Source: a virus. From it: a DNA stretch of 64,000 nucleotides. The position numbers and the translations under genes were made by a program. The notes under the pieces are model-generated. The model saw only the letters and a list, made by a program, of their open reading frames with translations. It had not been told where the DNA came from and ran no database searches. Location: positions 1-64,000 of the IMG/VR virus record IMGVR_UViG_3300035698_014711. One strand, given 5' to 3'. Shown here in pieces: positions 34,966 to 41,780 of this stretch (its first letter is position 1; each line of letters starts with the position of its first letter).

Positions 34966-35322
34966 TTAGAGAATTGCTTTCCAATGTTTATTAAACTCTG
35001 TCATATATGACTGAATATTTTCTGCTCCAACCGGATTAGCACTATGCACATGCCAGCTAAAGTCAGGGTCATATTTTACTTTTTGGTCTAGAATATAATC
35101 ACAGATCCATTTTGCAAAGGTGAAGCCGGTCTTTTCTTCGTAGAATTTGCCGACATCAGCCAGATCGTGATCAAAGCTAACAAAGCTTGGAAGTCCGTAT
35201 TGCGTGACTGCCCAAACAGCATCATTCATTGACCGGCAGATTACTAGCTCTTTAAGAGGAGCATAGTCATATTTTACTTGAGATGGAAAGCGGATATCAT
35301 CTAAGAAAAGTTTCCAGTTCAT
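34966..35322 (-). CDS. Receiver-like domain protein (cyclic-phosphate-processing type)
   Basis: A 118-aa protein beginning MNWKLFLDDIRFPSQ. It has FVSFDHDLADVG near residue 48 and WHVHSANPVGAENIQ near 89, the LFLDDxR / SFDHDL / HSANPvGaxNI pattern of the cREC receiver-like family predicted to process cyclic-phosphate RNA ends. That would fit with RtcB nearby. The biochemical role of the family is a prediction. Promoter at 35347-35375, ribosome site AAGGAG. Confidence 0.72.
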   Translation of the reverse strand: MNWKLFLDDIRFPSQVKYDYAPLKELVICRSMNDAVWAVTQYGLPSFVSFDHDLADVGKFYEEKTGFTFAKWICDYILDQKVKYDPDFSWHVHSANPVGAENIQSYMTEFNKHWKAIL

Positions 35323-35346
35323 TCTGTTTCACTCCTTGTTGAGACC

Positions 35347-35375
35347 ATACTATACTAAAATGGGCACAAAGTAAA
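35347..35375 (-). promoter_or_regulatory. Early-type promoter for receiver-like gene
   Basis: TTTACT, 17 bp, TAGTAT on the minus strand. Confidence 0.7.
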
Positions 35376-35390
35376 CACTTCATGCCCATT
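35359..35390 (-). terminator. Hairpin overlapping the next promoter
   Basis: AATGGGCA and TGCCCATT pair around a 16-nt loop. On the minus strand it follows the 158-aa gene and ends in TTTTAG, so it may terminate that transcript. Its loop contains the -35 box of the promoter at 35347-35375, so terminator and promoter share sequence. Confidence 0.5.
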
Positions 35391-35394
35391 CTTT

Positions 35395-35871
35395 TTACCA
35401 AAAGTCGTAATAAAATTGCTTGCTAGAGCGGCGGGTAGGAAGAGGAATTTTCTCCCACTCATCTTTAATAACTTTGTTGCAAAACTCTTTATTTTCACGC
35501 CGAAGAAGCTTCTTGCCAGCATTCTTATAGCCAGTCTTTCTTCCAGTCTCAGTGACACCATCACGGGTGTACTTATCTCTAAATGCCTTCCTATCAGAAA
35601 GCTGCTCTTCAAAAGAATATGGAACAGTAACCATTTTCCATTGGGAGACATGAGCCTTGTGAAACCAATTGAAAAGACGTTCAATAAGAGTTGCATTTTT
35701 CAAAGCAATGGCATAATCAAGATCTGCTTTCTTGATAAGAATCTCAATTTCATCAGCAGTCCGACGTTTGCGCCCGCACCGAGTCTCATCCTCATGAAAG
35801 TAGCAGTCATTGAGATAGTTGATTTCACTTTCCCGCTCAATAAAGTGGGTCTTTCTGTAAGTTCTAGACAT
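35395..35871 (-). CDS. Hypothetical basic protein (158 aa)
   Basis: Starts MSRTYRKTHFIERESEIN and is arginine/lysine rich (KTGYKNAGKKLLRRENKEFC). The MSRTYRKT start is shared by short basic phage proteins of unknown role. Another frame (35355-35696) overlaps it and is rejected. Confidence 0.55.
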   Translation of the reverse strand: MSRTYRKTHFIERESEINYLNDCYFHEDETRCGRKRRTADEIEILIKKADLDYAIALKNATLIERLFNWFHKAHVSQWKMVTVPYSFEEQLSDRKAFRDKYTRDGVTETGRKTGYKNAGKKLLRRENKEFCNKVIKDEWEKIPLPTRRSSKQFYYDFW

Positions 35872-35950
35872 TCTTTTCTCCTAAGCTAAATAGCTTAAGC
35901 GTTGATGTCATTCTCATAGTAGTTCATTTTGTTTCCTTATCTGTAAATAA

Positions 35951-36091
35951 CTAAATGTTACCTTTAACCCAATCAATCTTTTGATGCCAACCGATCTTTT
36001 GGGCTTCTGTATAATCATTATTCCAATCGCCGGCGTTGACGCGCAGTGCTAACTTTTTAGCTAAGTTTTTAGTATGATCAGAGAATTTCAT
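35951..36091 (-). CDS. Small hypothetical protein (46 aa)
   Basis: The ATG at 36091 has AGGAGC 4-5 nt upstream, overlapping the end of tRNA-Gln; the longer frame would run through the tRNA and is rejected. Sequence begins MKFSDHTKNLAKKLALRVNA and ends WHQKIDWVKGNI. Confidence 0.55.
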   Translation of the reverse strand: MKFSDHTKNLAKKLALRVNAGDWNNDYTEAQKIGWHQKIDWVKGNI

Positions 36092-36100
36092 AGTTGCTCC

Positions 36101-36174
36101 TGGATACCCGGGCTGGACTCGAACCAGCATTAACAGATTCAGAGCCTGCTTTCCTGCCATTAGAAGACCGGGTA
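36101..36174 (-). tRNA. tRNA-Gln(CTG)
   Basis: Acceptor TACCCGG/CCGGGTA, discriminator T, CCA encoded. Anticodon loop CTCTGAA reads CTG. The U1-A72 pair is typical of tRNA-Gln. Confidence 0.9.
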
Positions 36175-36177
36175 ATG

Positions 36178-36420
36178 TTATGCTTCAATATCAGTATTAC
36201 CTGAACGTAGAAACTCCATTCTTTCTATAGTTTCTTCTTGTGTCATACAATAAAAGCCTTCCAGAACTACACCTGTGGGTAATACAAAGTCTGTAGCTTC
36301 TAATGAAGCAACCGTTGCTTCGCATTGCTCCATACTTACTTGAGGGTGAGGCAATACCTGAGGGTGAAAAGATGCTTGTCCGTTAATGAAGAAGATAGTA
36401 ACTAAGAATAAAGTTTTCAT
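36178..36420 (-). CDS. Small secreted protein (80 aa)
   Basis: MKTLFLVTIFFINGQASFHP looks like a signal peptide. The mature part has two cysteines (MEQCEATV and GFYCMTQ) that could form a disulfide. Located between two tRNA genes. Function unknown. Confidence 0.6.
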   Translation of the reverse strand: MKTLFLVTIFFINGQASFHPQVLPHPQVSMEQCEATVASLEATDFVLPTGVVLEGFYCMTQEETIERMEFLRSGNTDIEA

Positions 36421-36435
36421 TTAAGTTTCCTTTTT

Positions 36436-36527
36436 TGGCAGAAGCAGGGAGAATCGAACTCCATACGCCGAGAGACGCACGATAAGATTAGCAATCCCTC
36501 CTAGGAACCATCCTAGTTCTTACTTCC
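36436..36527 (-). tRNA. tRNA-Ser(GCT)
   Basis: Acceptor GGAAGTA/TGCTTCT, discriminator G, CCA encoded, long variable arm as expected for Ser. Anticodon loop TTGCTAA. The D-arm region is longer than usual and the anticodon stem is weak. Confidence 0.7.
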
Positions 36528-36530
36528 ATT

Positions 36531-36606
36531 TGGAGTTAGTGCCCGGACTCGAACCGGGGCCTCAAGGATTTGCAATCCTGCGCATTAACCGCTTTGCTAC
36601 ACCAAC
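36531..36606 (-). tRNA. tRNA-Cys(GCA)
   Basis: Acceptor GTTGGTG/CACTAAC, discriminator T, CCA encoded; anticodon loop TTGCAAA; T-arm GGTTCGAGTCC. Confidence 0.85.
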
Positions 36607-36618
36607 ATATTTCTTAAG

Positions 36619-36626
36619 TATTTATA
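36619..36626 (-). promoter_or_regulatory. Late promoter box within tRNA array
   Basis: TATAAATA on the minus strand between tRNA-Thr and tRNA-Cys; it would start a late transcript carrying tRNA-Cys, tRNA-Ser and the genes beyond. Confidence 0.6.
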
Positions 36627-36627
36627 A

Positions 36628-36702
36628 TGGTGCTTCCAGCAAGAATCGAACTTGCGGCTGACCCTTACCAAAGGTCTGTTTTACCATTGAAACTATGGAA
36701 GC
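36628..36702 (-). tRNA. tRNA-Thr(GGT)
   Basis: Acceptor GCTTCCA/TGGAAGC, discriminator A, CCA encoded; anticodon loop TTGGTAA with a GACCT/GGGTC stem. Confidence 0.9.
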
Positions 36703-36705
36703 GTA

Positions 36706-36793
36706 TGGAGGAGAGACAGGGAATCGAACCCTGGAGACACTCGCATGCCTTACTGATTTCCAACCAGCTGCCTTACCGCTCGGCCACCTCTCC
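36706..36793 (-). tRNA. tRNA-Ser(GGA)
   Basis: Acceptor GGAGAGG/CTCTCCT-type pairing with CCA encoded; long variable arm; anticodon loop TTGGAAA; D-arm GGCCGAGCGG typical of Ser. Confidence 0.88.
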
Positions 36794-36797
36794 GTAT

Positions 36798-36925
36798 TGG
36801 CCCTTGCTGCGGGAATCGAACCCTAGTAAATAACTGCTTCATGTAGAGCTCGAGTTAACATGAAACATCTATCTACAACTTCCATCCGCTTTCACACGGC
36901 TACTCTACCATTGAGCTAAACAAGG
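36798..36925 (-). tRNA. tRNA-like gene with ~55-nt extra segment
   Basis: The ends are tRNA: acceptor CCTTGTT/AGCAAGG, D-arm TAGCTCAATGGTAGAG, T-arm GGTTCGATTCC, CCA encoded. The anticodon arm CCG-TGTGAAAG-CGG is irregular; GTG (His) or GAA (Phe) can be read. Between it and the T-arm lies an extra segment with its own hairpin TTCATGT...ACATGAA. It could be a tRNA with an insertion or a pseudo-tRNA. Confidence 0.5.
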
Positions 36926-36935
36926 ATATTAAGTT

Positions 36936-37002
36936 AAGTTACAGGTCGAGCCGACAAAGTCATATTACTACCTTTCACGAGTGAGCTGATAGCCCGTAAC
37001 TT
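36936..37002 (-). other. tRNA-sized fold closed by a 7-bp stem
   Basis: AAGTTAC (minus strand, from 37002) pairs perfectly with GTAACTT ending at 36936, enclosing 53 nt with GGCTCGACC near the 3' side. It has tRNA dimensions but no clear anticodon or T-loop. It may be a tRNA remnant or a structured spacer. Confidence 0.35.
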
Positions 37003-37004
37003 AT

Positions 37005-37078
37005 TGGTGGACCGGGTGGGGATTGAACCCACGTCCTGGGATTAAGAGTCCCGTGCTATACCACTCAGCTACCGGTCC
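37005..37078 (-). tRNA. tRNA-Lys(CTT)
   Basis: Acceptor GGACCGG/CCGGTCC, discriminator A, CCA encoded; anticodon loop CTCTTAA in a GGGA/TCCC stem. Confidence 0.9.
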
Positions 37079-37084
37079 GTATTC

Positions 37085-37174
37085 TTATGCACCGTCATCA
37101 TCACGAAGATCATCTTCATCATCTGTCTGGATTGTGCCATCTTCATCATAAAACCAAAAATCATCCATCATCAT
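37085..37174 (-). CDS. Very acidic small protein (29 aa)
   Basis: Begins MMMDDFWFYDEDGTIQ and continues with DDEDDLRDDDGA; about half the residues are Asp or Glu. It fills the space between two tRNAs. The ribosome site is weak, so support is composition and open frame only. Acidic phage peptides can act as DNA mimics, which is speculation here. Confidence 0.4.
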   Translation of the reverse strand: MMMDDFWFYDEDGTIQTDDEDDLRDDDGA

Positions 37175-37188
37175 TCCATTCTATAAGT

Positions 37189-37280
37189 TGGTAGAAGTGC
37201 CAGGAGTTGAACCTGGTCGAGAACGGTAATCTGCCGCTGAAAGACTTATAAGATCTCCCTGTGTACCAACACCCACTTCC
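37189..37280 (-). tRNA. Type II tRNA with UAU anticodon
   Basis: Acceptor GGAAGTG/CACTTCT, discriminator A, CCA encoded. Anticodon loop CTTATAA in a 7-bp stem reads TAT, which would decode AUA (Ile). The variable arm is long (CGG-CAGATTA-CCG), which is normal for Leu, Ser or Tyr, not Ile. The isotype is therefore uncertain. Confidence 0.6.
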
Positions 37281-37286
37281 GTTATT

Positions 37287-37373
37287 TGGTATAAGCGTGA
37301 AGGTATTGAACCTTGGAATACCGCTTTACTAGCTCGCAAATATTCCAGCAGACCACACTGCCATACGCCCTCA
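37287..37373 (-). tRNA. tRNA-like gene, isotype unclear
   Basis: CCA-ended, with D-arm GCAG/CTGC, T-arm AAGG-TTCAATA-CCTT and an acceptor of mostly wobble pairs. Where the anticodon arm should be, GGAATA/TATTCC encloses an extended hairpin, so no anticodon can be assigned. Possibly a decayed tRNA. Confidence 0.35.
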
Positions 37374-37377
37374 GTTA

Positions 37378-37647
37378 TTACATTTTATGTGATCTCTCAC
37401 ATTGTTCTGTAATTGCAGCATCAGACAAATCGAGATTAGGACGTGTCAGACCCTCATAGCAAATCAGGTCCTGTTTAAACCCAAAGTCATTTTCTGAGTT
37501 AACATACATTTGGATGAACCGTCCAGCACCATTAGGATAGCTCAATAGAAACCTTGCAGAAAGTATACCTAAGGCAATCTCCTGTGAGATAAACTTACCG
37601 GTGAAGTGTCCTCGAAGACAGTTCCCTAGGGTATATGACTTTTCCAT
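37378..37647 (-). CDS. Hypothetical protein (89 aa)
   Basis: Starts MEKSYTLGNCLRGHFTGKFI; mixed composition, no family recognised. It begins one base before the end of the upstream gene's spacer and has normal codon use. Confidence 0.5.
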   Translation of the reverse strand: MEKSYTLGNCLRGHFTGKFISQEIALGILSARFLLSYPNGAGRFIQMYVNSENDFGFKQDLICYEGLTRPNLDLSDAAITEQCERSHKM

Positions 37648-37648
37648 A

Positions 37649-37849
37649 TCAAGTAGTCTCTACTGTCTCCATGACAGCCTGCAAAAGTTTGTCATAATCA
37701 CCTGACATTGCTTTAGTCTCAAACTCTGCAATATCATCTGCAGAACAACCACCGCGGCGCATTGCTTTCGCGGTGCGTCCGATGACAGAGAAAGCATTAC
37801 CGTCTTCGCCTACAAGACACACGATAACATTTGGAAATTTAACAGTCAT
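37649..37849 (-). CDS. Conserved small phage protein (66 aa)
   Basis: The ATG at 37849 has GAGGAT upstream; the longer frame to 37903 overlaps the promoter at 37881-37909. The sequence VKFPNVIVCLVGEDGNAFSV, then AMRRGGCSADDIAEFETKAM and SGDYDKLLQAVM, follows a small protein family common in many phages; function unknown. Confidence 0.7.
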   Translation of the reverse strand: MTVKFPNVIVCLVGEDGNAFSVIGRTAKAMRRGGCSADDIAEFETKAMSGDYDKLLQAVMETVETT

Positions 37850-37880
37850 GATCATATCCTCATTGTGTTTTGTTAAGACT

Positions 37881-37909
37881 AAACTAACATACAACAGGGC
37901 CAATGTAAA
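37881..37909 (-). promoter_or_regulatory. Early-type promoter for 66-aa gene
   Basis: TTTACA, 17 bp, TAGTTT on the minus strand. Confidence 0.7.
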
Positions 37910-37912
37910 CCA

Positions 37913-38572
37913 TTATTTTGATTTTTCTTTACGGAAGCTTTTCACATAGTCAAAGCCTGCTTTTTGGATCTTATCTTTATCAGCCAGAGGTTTGATGTCA
38001 GGATTATTTGCAATGATACCCGAGACATATTGAAAGATCTCTTGGTGACAGGAGAATGCATCTAGGATAGAAGGAAGCCCTAAGGAGACAAGCCCATCGC
38101 AGTTGATAGTATGGATCCATTTACCTTTCTCACGTTTAGCAAAAGAGACTGAGGTCACAATCCTATTGTCAATCAAAAACTTCTGGTAGGTTTCTCTATT
38201 AATTCCAAGAAATTCATCGATAGCAGGAATGATTTGCTTTCTCTTGTAGCGTGAGAGAATCTTTGTTAGCTTCTTATCACGAGTATAATGAAAGCCATGG
38301 TGTGTTTCAACAAAGGGATAGCACTTAGTAGCTACTGTCACATACCCAAACCGGATATGAAAGGTATGACTACCGCACCAGAGACCTTGGTCTTTTTTGT
38401 CAAAGGTGTATGAAAGATTGGGGACATAACCGGGCCTACCAAAGCCGACACTCGGTAGAGCAAATGGGAGCTTAGCATTATCTACTTCAGTATTTGTTCT
38501 TTTAAACACATAAGCTTTATCAATACCATAGCCACATCCATCATAGTAATCGTGGCCTCGAATAATAAGCAT
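37913..38572 (-). CDS. Conserved phage protein (219 aa), function unknown
   Basis: Begins MLIIRGHDYYDGCGYGIDKA, a start shared by unnamed phage proteins. The middle has FHIRFGYVTVATKCYPFVET and HHGFHYTRDKKLTKIL. Three histidines and several cysteines could bind metal, but no motif proves it. Confidence 0.6.
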   Translation of the reverse strand: MLIIRGHDYYDGCGYGIDKAYVFKRTNTEVDNAKLPFALPSVGFGRPGYVPNLSYTFDKKDQGLWCGSHTFHIRFGYVTVATKCYPFVETHHGFHYTRDKKLTKILSRYKRKQIIPAIDEFLGINRETYQKFLIDNRIVTSVSFAKREKGKWIHTINCDGLVSLGLPSILDAFSCHQEIFQYVSGIIANNPDIKPLADKDKIQKAGFDYVKSFRKEKSK

Positions 38573-38584
38573 ATCACTTCTCCA

Positions 38585-38770
38585 TTATAAAGAGCATATA
38601 CTGGCAAACATCTCATATTCTTCTATTATCAATTCTATAGTTTTGTGTGTATCTCTTGATTGTCTGTAAGCTCTATGTAAATGGACCCATTCAACAGGAA
38701 AATTAGATTCATAGAGTGCCCAATTCAAAAGATCATTGGGAAGATTTTCTCTTATAAGCAATTCATCCAT
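38585..38770 (-). CDS. Small hypothetical protein (61 aa)
   Basis: Helical, tryptophan- and glutamate-rich (LLNWALYESNFPVEWVHLHR). It lies between the 219-aa gene and tRNA-Gly. Not recognised. Confidence 0.5.
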   Translation of the reverse strand: MDELLIRENLPNDLLNWALYESNFPVEWVHLHRAYRQSRDTHKTIELIIEEYEMFASICSL

Positions 38771-38784
38771 AATACACCTGTAAT

Positions 38785-38856
38785 TGGAGCGGACAGAGGG
38801 AATCTAACCCTCTCCTTAAGTTTGGAAAACTATTTGGCTAACATAGCCCTGCCCGC
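38785..38856 (-). tRNA. tRNA-Gly(TCC)
   Basis: Acceptor GCGGGCA/TGTCCGC, discriminator T, CCA encoded. Anticodon loop TTTCCAA. The T-loop is TTAGATT instead of TTCGATT, a change at the universally conserved C56. A structured element sits 5 nt upstream of its 5' end. Confidence 0.75.
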
Positions 38857-38860
38857 ATAA

Positions 38861-38911
38861 CCGTGGAGTGTTGAGTTTTTATGCAATAAAATTAAGGAAC
38901 ACTCTTTACGG
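38861..38911 (-). repeat. TCCTTA hairpin element, copy 1
   Basis: Minus strand: CCGT-AAA-GAGTGT-TCCTTA, 21-nt loop, ACACTC-C-ACGG. The two helices are separated by AAA on one side and C on the other. It begins about 3 nt after the expected start of a late transcript (box at 38920-38927) and ends 5 nt before tRNA-Gly. Confidence 0.8.
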
Positions 38912-38919
38912 TAGAATAG

Positions 38920-38927
38920 TATTTATA
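38920..38927 (-). promoter_or_regulatory. Late promoter box before hairpin copy 1 and tRNA-Gly
   Basis: TATAAATA on the minus strand; predicted start near 38914, so hairpin copy 1 would be the 5' end of the RNA. Confidence 0.65.
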
Positions 38928-38930
38928 AGA

Positions 38931-39158
38931 TTAACATCGCATTTTTGGATCAGAATGAAAAGGACTCATTCCAGTTTTACCTGCATGAGCTTCATTAAGC
39001 TTTTCTTGTTGATCAGCTGGATAGCTTGGATCAATTTCATGAAGAAAAACCATATTCAAGTGTCTCTTGATTAGATCCACTTGCTGAGAGTTAATATTAA
39101 CAGGCTCGGCTACTTCAAAGAAGCCCTGTAGCCAATAGCAAAATTCTGTAGATTTCAT
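38931..39158 (-). CDS. Conserved small phage protein (75 aa)
   Basis: The ATG at 39158 has AAGGATAC 5-6 nt upstream. Sequence MKSTEFCYWLQGFFEVAEPV, then IKRHLNMVFLHEIDPSYPAD resembles a short protein found in many phages (YCYWLQGFFE...HL..VF.H.IDPS); role unknown. A longer frame from 39296 runs through two hairpin elements and is less likely. Confidence 0.65.
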   Translation of the reverse strand: MKSTEFCYWLQGFFEVAEPVNINSQQVDLIKRHLNMVFLHEIDPSYPADQQEKLNEAHAGKTGMSPFHSDPKMRC

Positions 39159-39174
39159 GTCAGTATCCTTAAAT

Positions 39175-39234
39175 GGCGAGTTGTAATTTGGTGGCACGCA
39201 AGGGCCTTGCTTGATGTAAGGAACAACTTGTGCC
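39175..39234 (-). repeat. TCCTTA hairpin element, copy 2
   Basis: Minus strand: GGC-ACA-AGTTGT-TCCTTA, about 32-nt loop, ACAACT-C-GCC. Same architecture as the other copies with a different 6-bp stem and a 3-bp outer stem. Confidence 0.75.
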
Positions 39235-39245
39235 GATGTGAATAT

Positions 39246-39294
39246 GCCGGAGTGTAAGGTTTCTAAAATGAATGAATAAGGAACACTCTTTGGC
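39246..39294 (-). repeat. TCCTTA hairpin element, copy 3
   Basis: Minus strand: TGCC-AAA-GAGTGT-TCCTTA, 21-nt loop, ACACTC-C-GGCA. The inner stem equals copy 1 but the outer stem differs on both sides, keeping pairing. Confidence 0.8.
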
Positions 39295-39305
39295 AATATG
39301 TTAAT

Positions 39306-39361
39306 GATGAGCTGTTAAAAATCGGAGGTTGGTCCGACCACGAGTAAGGAACAGCTTTTAT
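39306..39361 (-). repeat. TCCTTA hairpin element, copy 4
   Basis: Minus strand: TGAT-AAA-AGCTGT-TCCTTA, 29-nt loop, ACAGCT-C-ATCA. Both helices differ from copies 1-3 yet still pair. Confidence 0.8.
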
Positions 39362-39369
39362 CAAATTTC

Positions 39370-41109
39370 TTAAAGAGACAACAAAGCCTCCAATTTATCA
39401 TAGCTGAATGATGAATAAGTCAGATCGTAATCATACTCAACACCAGGTACAGCTACTTTATCATAGCCTACGCCAATCAGGCCAAGAACTTCTTGAAGAG
39501 TAAAGACAGAGTTAAGACCTTTTTCAATCAGAGGGTTCTTTCCGTTTGATGAAACATGCCTATTTCCCGTCCGTCCTGTAAACACAGTAAAGGTTGTGCC
39601 CTTGACAAAGCCAAGGATAACTTCCTTAGACTGCATAGTGAATTCTTCCTGAATGATTGGGTTCTGAATCCACTCCCCTTTGGTCTTTTGACCTACAATC
39701 AATGAAGCCTTACAGCCAATTTCACCAGAGTAAATATTAACATTAAGACCATATTCAGAACCAGAAGAGGAGGTCATGAATTCCATAGCATCAGGGGTAG
39801 GTGTAACAACATCACCAGAATAGATAATCTGTCCGTCAGTATATCCACCAGTGCCGCCCCAGCCTATACGATTTCCATCTTTATCAATAGAAGATAAGTC
39901 AAGATCTCGAGCTCCACCGTCTTTATGCCAATAGATACCAGAAGAGATAGATTCTGCAGCAACGTGGATCTTTGTGCCAAAAGGTAGATTACCCAGAGTC
40001 TGCTTCTGAGAGATTGGAAGACCATAGTCAACATTAGTATCCAGAAGGATTTTCTTATCTTTCAGGTATTCTAGATCAACTTTAATAGAAGAAATAATAG
40101 TATTCTGAAGCTGACCTAATACTTTCAGATCATAGACTTTAACATCTGCAGTCTTTACAAAGAGCTTGCCATTCCGAATATTGAAAACATCTACATCTAG
40201 CTGCTTGCATTTATACTCAACCAGGTTAAGAAATTTGAACTTATCTCGCAGAGAAGCTTTAGATAATAGATCAAGGGGATCTGTAATCTTACCTGCAATA
40301 GCATCAGCAATGAAGGTCTTTGTCCATGACTGCTTGAGCGGAATATGAACTGTTTTGCTCAACCTAGAGATATAGTTAATCTGAGTTTTATTGCTCTTAT
40401 GCTTGACAGACATAATTACTGCTTTGTGTCGGTTAAAGACTTGAGCAAGAGCAAGAGCGTTACGGCTATAAAAGCTTGAAGGAATAAGAGCGGCTGACAT
40501 TTTGCAAGCCTGGAGAACTTCTTTTGATTTAATCAGAAGAGTATCACCTGTTGCTCGATAGATAATATAGCGGACTGCATCATCACCACAATCAAAAGTG
40601 TCATTGTTAGCATCAAAGAGCAATACTCTAAGCTCGTTATTCTCAACAAGATTGACATTGAACTGAATGAGATACCTATCAATGATAGCTTTCAGACCAA
40701 GGACATCCTTGACCGGAGCATTGCTATACATGAGCTTCCGAACTTTATCACCAAGTTCTTCTTCAGTAATGCCGATAACAAACTTTAGAGTAAAAGTAGG
40801 CTCTTGAGTCTCATTTATGATAGTAAAAGAACCACCAAGACCGTCAAGACCCATGCCATAAACTTCGAGATAATGGATGAACTGTGTGGTCAGAAGGTAA
40901 GGAAGTGAAGCCTTTTGTCGTTCTTCCACTGTAAAAAGAGTACGAACTGGGAGCCCACGATCATTATGCTTGAAAAACAATTGTTGCTCAGGAGATGGGT
41001 TAAAGTTTAAAACATAACCATGCGCAATCATAGTAGTAACAAATGCATCTCTTGAAACCTGATCAGCATCAATTACAGTAGCATTAAATAGGTCTAGAAC
41101 TTCTTTCAT
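39370..41109 (-). CDS. Large protein of unknown function (579 aa)
   Basis: The start at 41109 has GAGGA 6 nt upstream. No family is certain. The N-terminal 230 residues are alpha/beta; the middle is lysine-rich; residues about 390-580 are beta-rich with YWHKDGGARDLDLSSIDKDG, IGWGGTGGYTDGQIIYSGD and a glycine-rich end. The DxDLS segment recalls TerD-like domains, but the match is weak. It is by far the largest protein inside the tRNA array. Confidence 0.65.
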   Translation of the reverse strand: MKEVLDLFNATVIDADQVSRDAFVTTMIAHGYVLNFNPSPEQQLFFKHNDRGLPVRTLFTVEERQKASLPYLLTTQFIHYLEVYGMGLDGLGGSFTIINETQEPTFTLKFVIGITEEELGDKVRKLMYSNAPVKDVLGLKAIIDRYLIQFNVNLVENNELRVLLFDANNDTFDCGDDAVRYIIYRATGDTLLIKSKEVLQACKMSAALIPSSFYSRNALALAQVFNRHKAVIMSVKHKSNKTQINYISRLSKTVHIPLKQSWTKTFIADAIAGKITDPLDLLSKASLRDKFKFLNLVEYKCKQLDVDVFNIRNGKLFVKTADVKVYDLKVLGQLQNTIISSIKVDLEYLKDKKILLDTNVDYGLPISQKQTLGNLPFGTKIHVAAESISSGIYWHKDGGARDLDLSSIDKDGNRIGWGGTGGYTDGQIIYSGDVVTPTPDAMEFMTSSSGSEYGLNVNIYSGEIGCKASLIVGQKTKGEWIQNPIIQEEFTMQSKEVILGFVKGTTFTVFTGRTGNRHVSSNGKNPLIEKGLNSVFTLQEVLGLIGVGYDKVAVPGVEYDYDLTYSSFSYDKLEALLSL

Positions 41110-41128
41110 AATCATTCCTCTTTCAAAT

Positions 41129-41202
41129 TGGATGTGCGAGCTGGGATCGAACCAGCATTAACGGGGTCAAAGGCCGCTTTCCTGCCATTAGAAGATCGCA
41201 CA
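41129..41202 (-). tRNA. tRNA-Gln(TTG)
   Basis: Acceptor TGTGCGA/TCGCACA, discriminator T, CCA encoded. By position the anticodon loop is CTTTGAC (TTG), with one C-C mismatch at the top of the stem. D- and T-arms closely resemble tRNA-Gln(CTG) at 36101. Confidence 0.8.
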
Positions 41203-41206
41203 ATAA

Positions 41207-41341
41207 TCAATACTTAGTTTTCAGATCAATCTTATCCAGACGTCTCTGAGCTTTCTTTGTTTTTCCGTGAGCTCCACTCTTCCGAAAATGGGCATGGGCT
41301 GCAAACGGATTTCTGTTCTTTGGGCTTGGGCTCTTTTTCAT
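41207..41341 (-). CDS. Small basic phage protein (44 aa)
   Basis: MKKSPSPKNRNPFAAHAHFR, then KSGAHGKTKKAQRRLDKIDL. The RNP.A.HA....-AxxxxxRKKA layout is a short basic protein family widespread in phages, function unknown. GAGGAA lies 6 nt upstream; its promoter is at 41363-41391. Confidence 0.7.
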   Translation of the reverse strand: MKKSPSPKNRNPFAAHAHFRKSGAHGKTKKAQRRLDKIDLKTKY

Positions 41342-41362
41342 AATCATTTCCTCTGAATATTA

Positions 41363-41391
41363 ACTATAACATAAAGAGGGCATGATGTAAA
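41363..41391 (-). promoter_or_regulatory. Early-type promoter for 44-aa gene and tRNA-Gln
   Basis: TTTACA, 17 bp, TATAGT on the minus strand. Confidence 0.75.
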
Positions 41392-41392
41392 C

Positions 41393-41587
41393 CTATCTTT
41401 TTGTTTCTCGTGCCTTACATGCTTCATAAATAATCTGATTTCTGTCAGCGTCAGGCAATTTGCTACTTGTTACAAAACAAGAGACTCCCATGAAACCTTT
41501 GATAGTAATTGGAGTTATCTCACGCATCAAGTTATCGAGACTTGTACGGAGTAAGAGCTTCTCAACATCAAATGATTTAGCTGTCAT
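41393..41587 (-). CDS. Small hypothetical protein (64 aa)
   Basis: Begins MTAKSFDVEKLLLRTSLDNL and ends with a basic helix. It lies directly downstream of tRNA-Val and upstream of an early-type promoter. Not recognised. Confidence 0.5.
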   Translation of the reverse strand: MTAKSFDVEKLLLRTSLDNLMREITPITIKGFMGVSCFVTSSKLPDADRNQIIYEACKARETKR

Positions 41588-41606
41588 GTTCTATCCATTG
41601 TTAAAT

Positions 41607-41683
41607 TGGTACCCAAGGTGAGAATTGAACTCACAATATTCAATCTTGTAAGAATCGATGGTCCACCAGGACGCGGCTCGGGC
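41607..41683 (-). tRNA. tRNA-Val(TAC)
   Basis: Acceptor GCCCGAG/CTTGGGT (wobble pairs), discriminator A, CCA encoded; anticodon loop CTTACAA in CGATT/GATTG. Confidence 0.85.
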
Positions 41684-41692
41684 ATATAGTAT

Positions 41693-41776
41693 TGGTGCTG
41701 GCCATAGGATTCGAACCTATGACGTTGTTATAACGGATTACAAAACCGTTCCTTTCGGCCTCTCAGGCAGACCAGC
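41693..41776 (-). tRNA. Type II tRNA reading TGT (Thr) by position
   Basis: Acceptor GCTGGTC/GGCCAGC, discriminator A, CCA encoded. The symmetric anticodon stem gives loop TTTGTAA, hence TGT, with a T-T mismatch at the top. The D-arm (CCTGAGAGGCCGAAAGG) and a medium variable arm (CGTTATAACAACG) look like a Tyr-type tRNA, and GTA is present one base over. Isotype Thr or Tyr. Confidence 0.65.
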
Positions 41777-41780
41777 ATTA

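Noticed and set aside
35355-35696. 113-aa minus-strand ORF
   Set aside because: It overlaps the better-supported 158-aa gene in another frame and starts without a ribosome site.
38931-39296. Long start of the 75-aa gene at 39296
   Set aside because: It would translate through two covarying hairpins; the ATG at 39158 has a good ribosome site.
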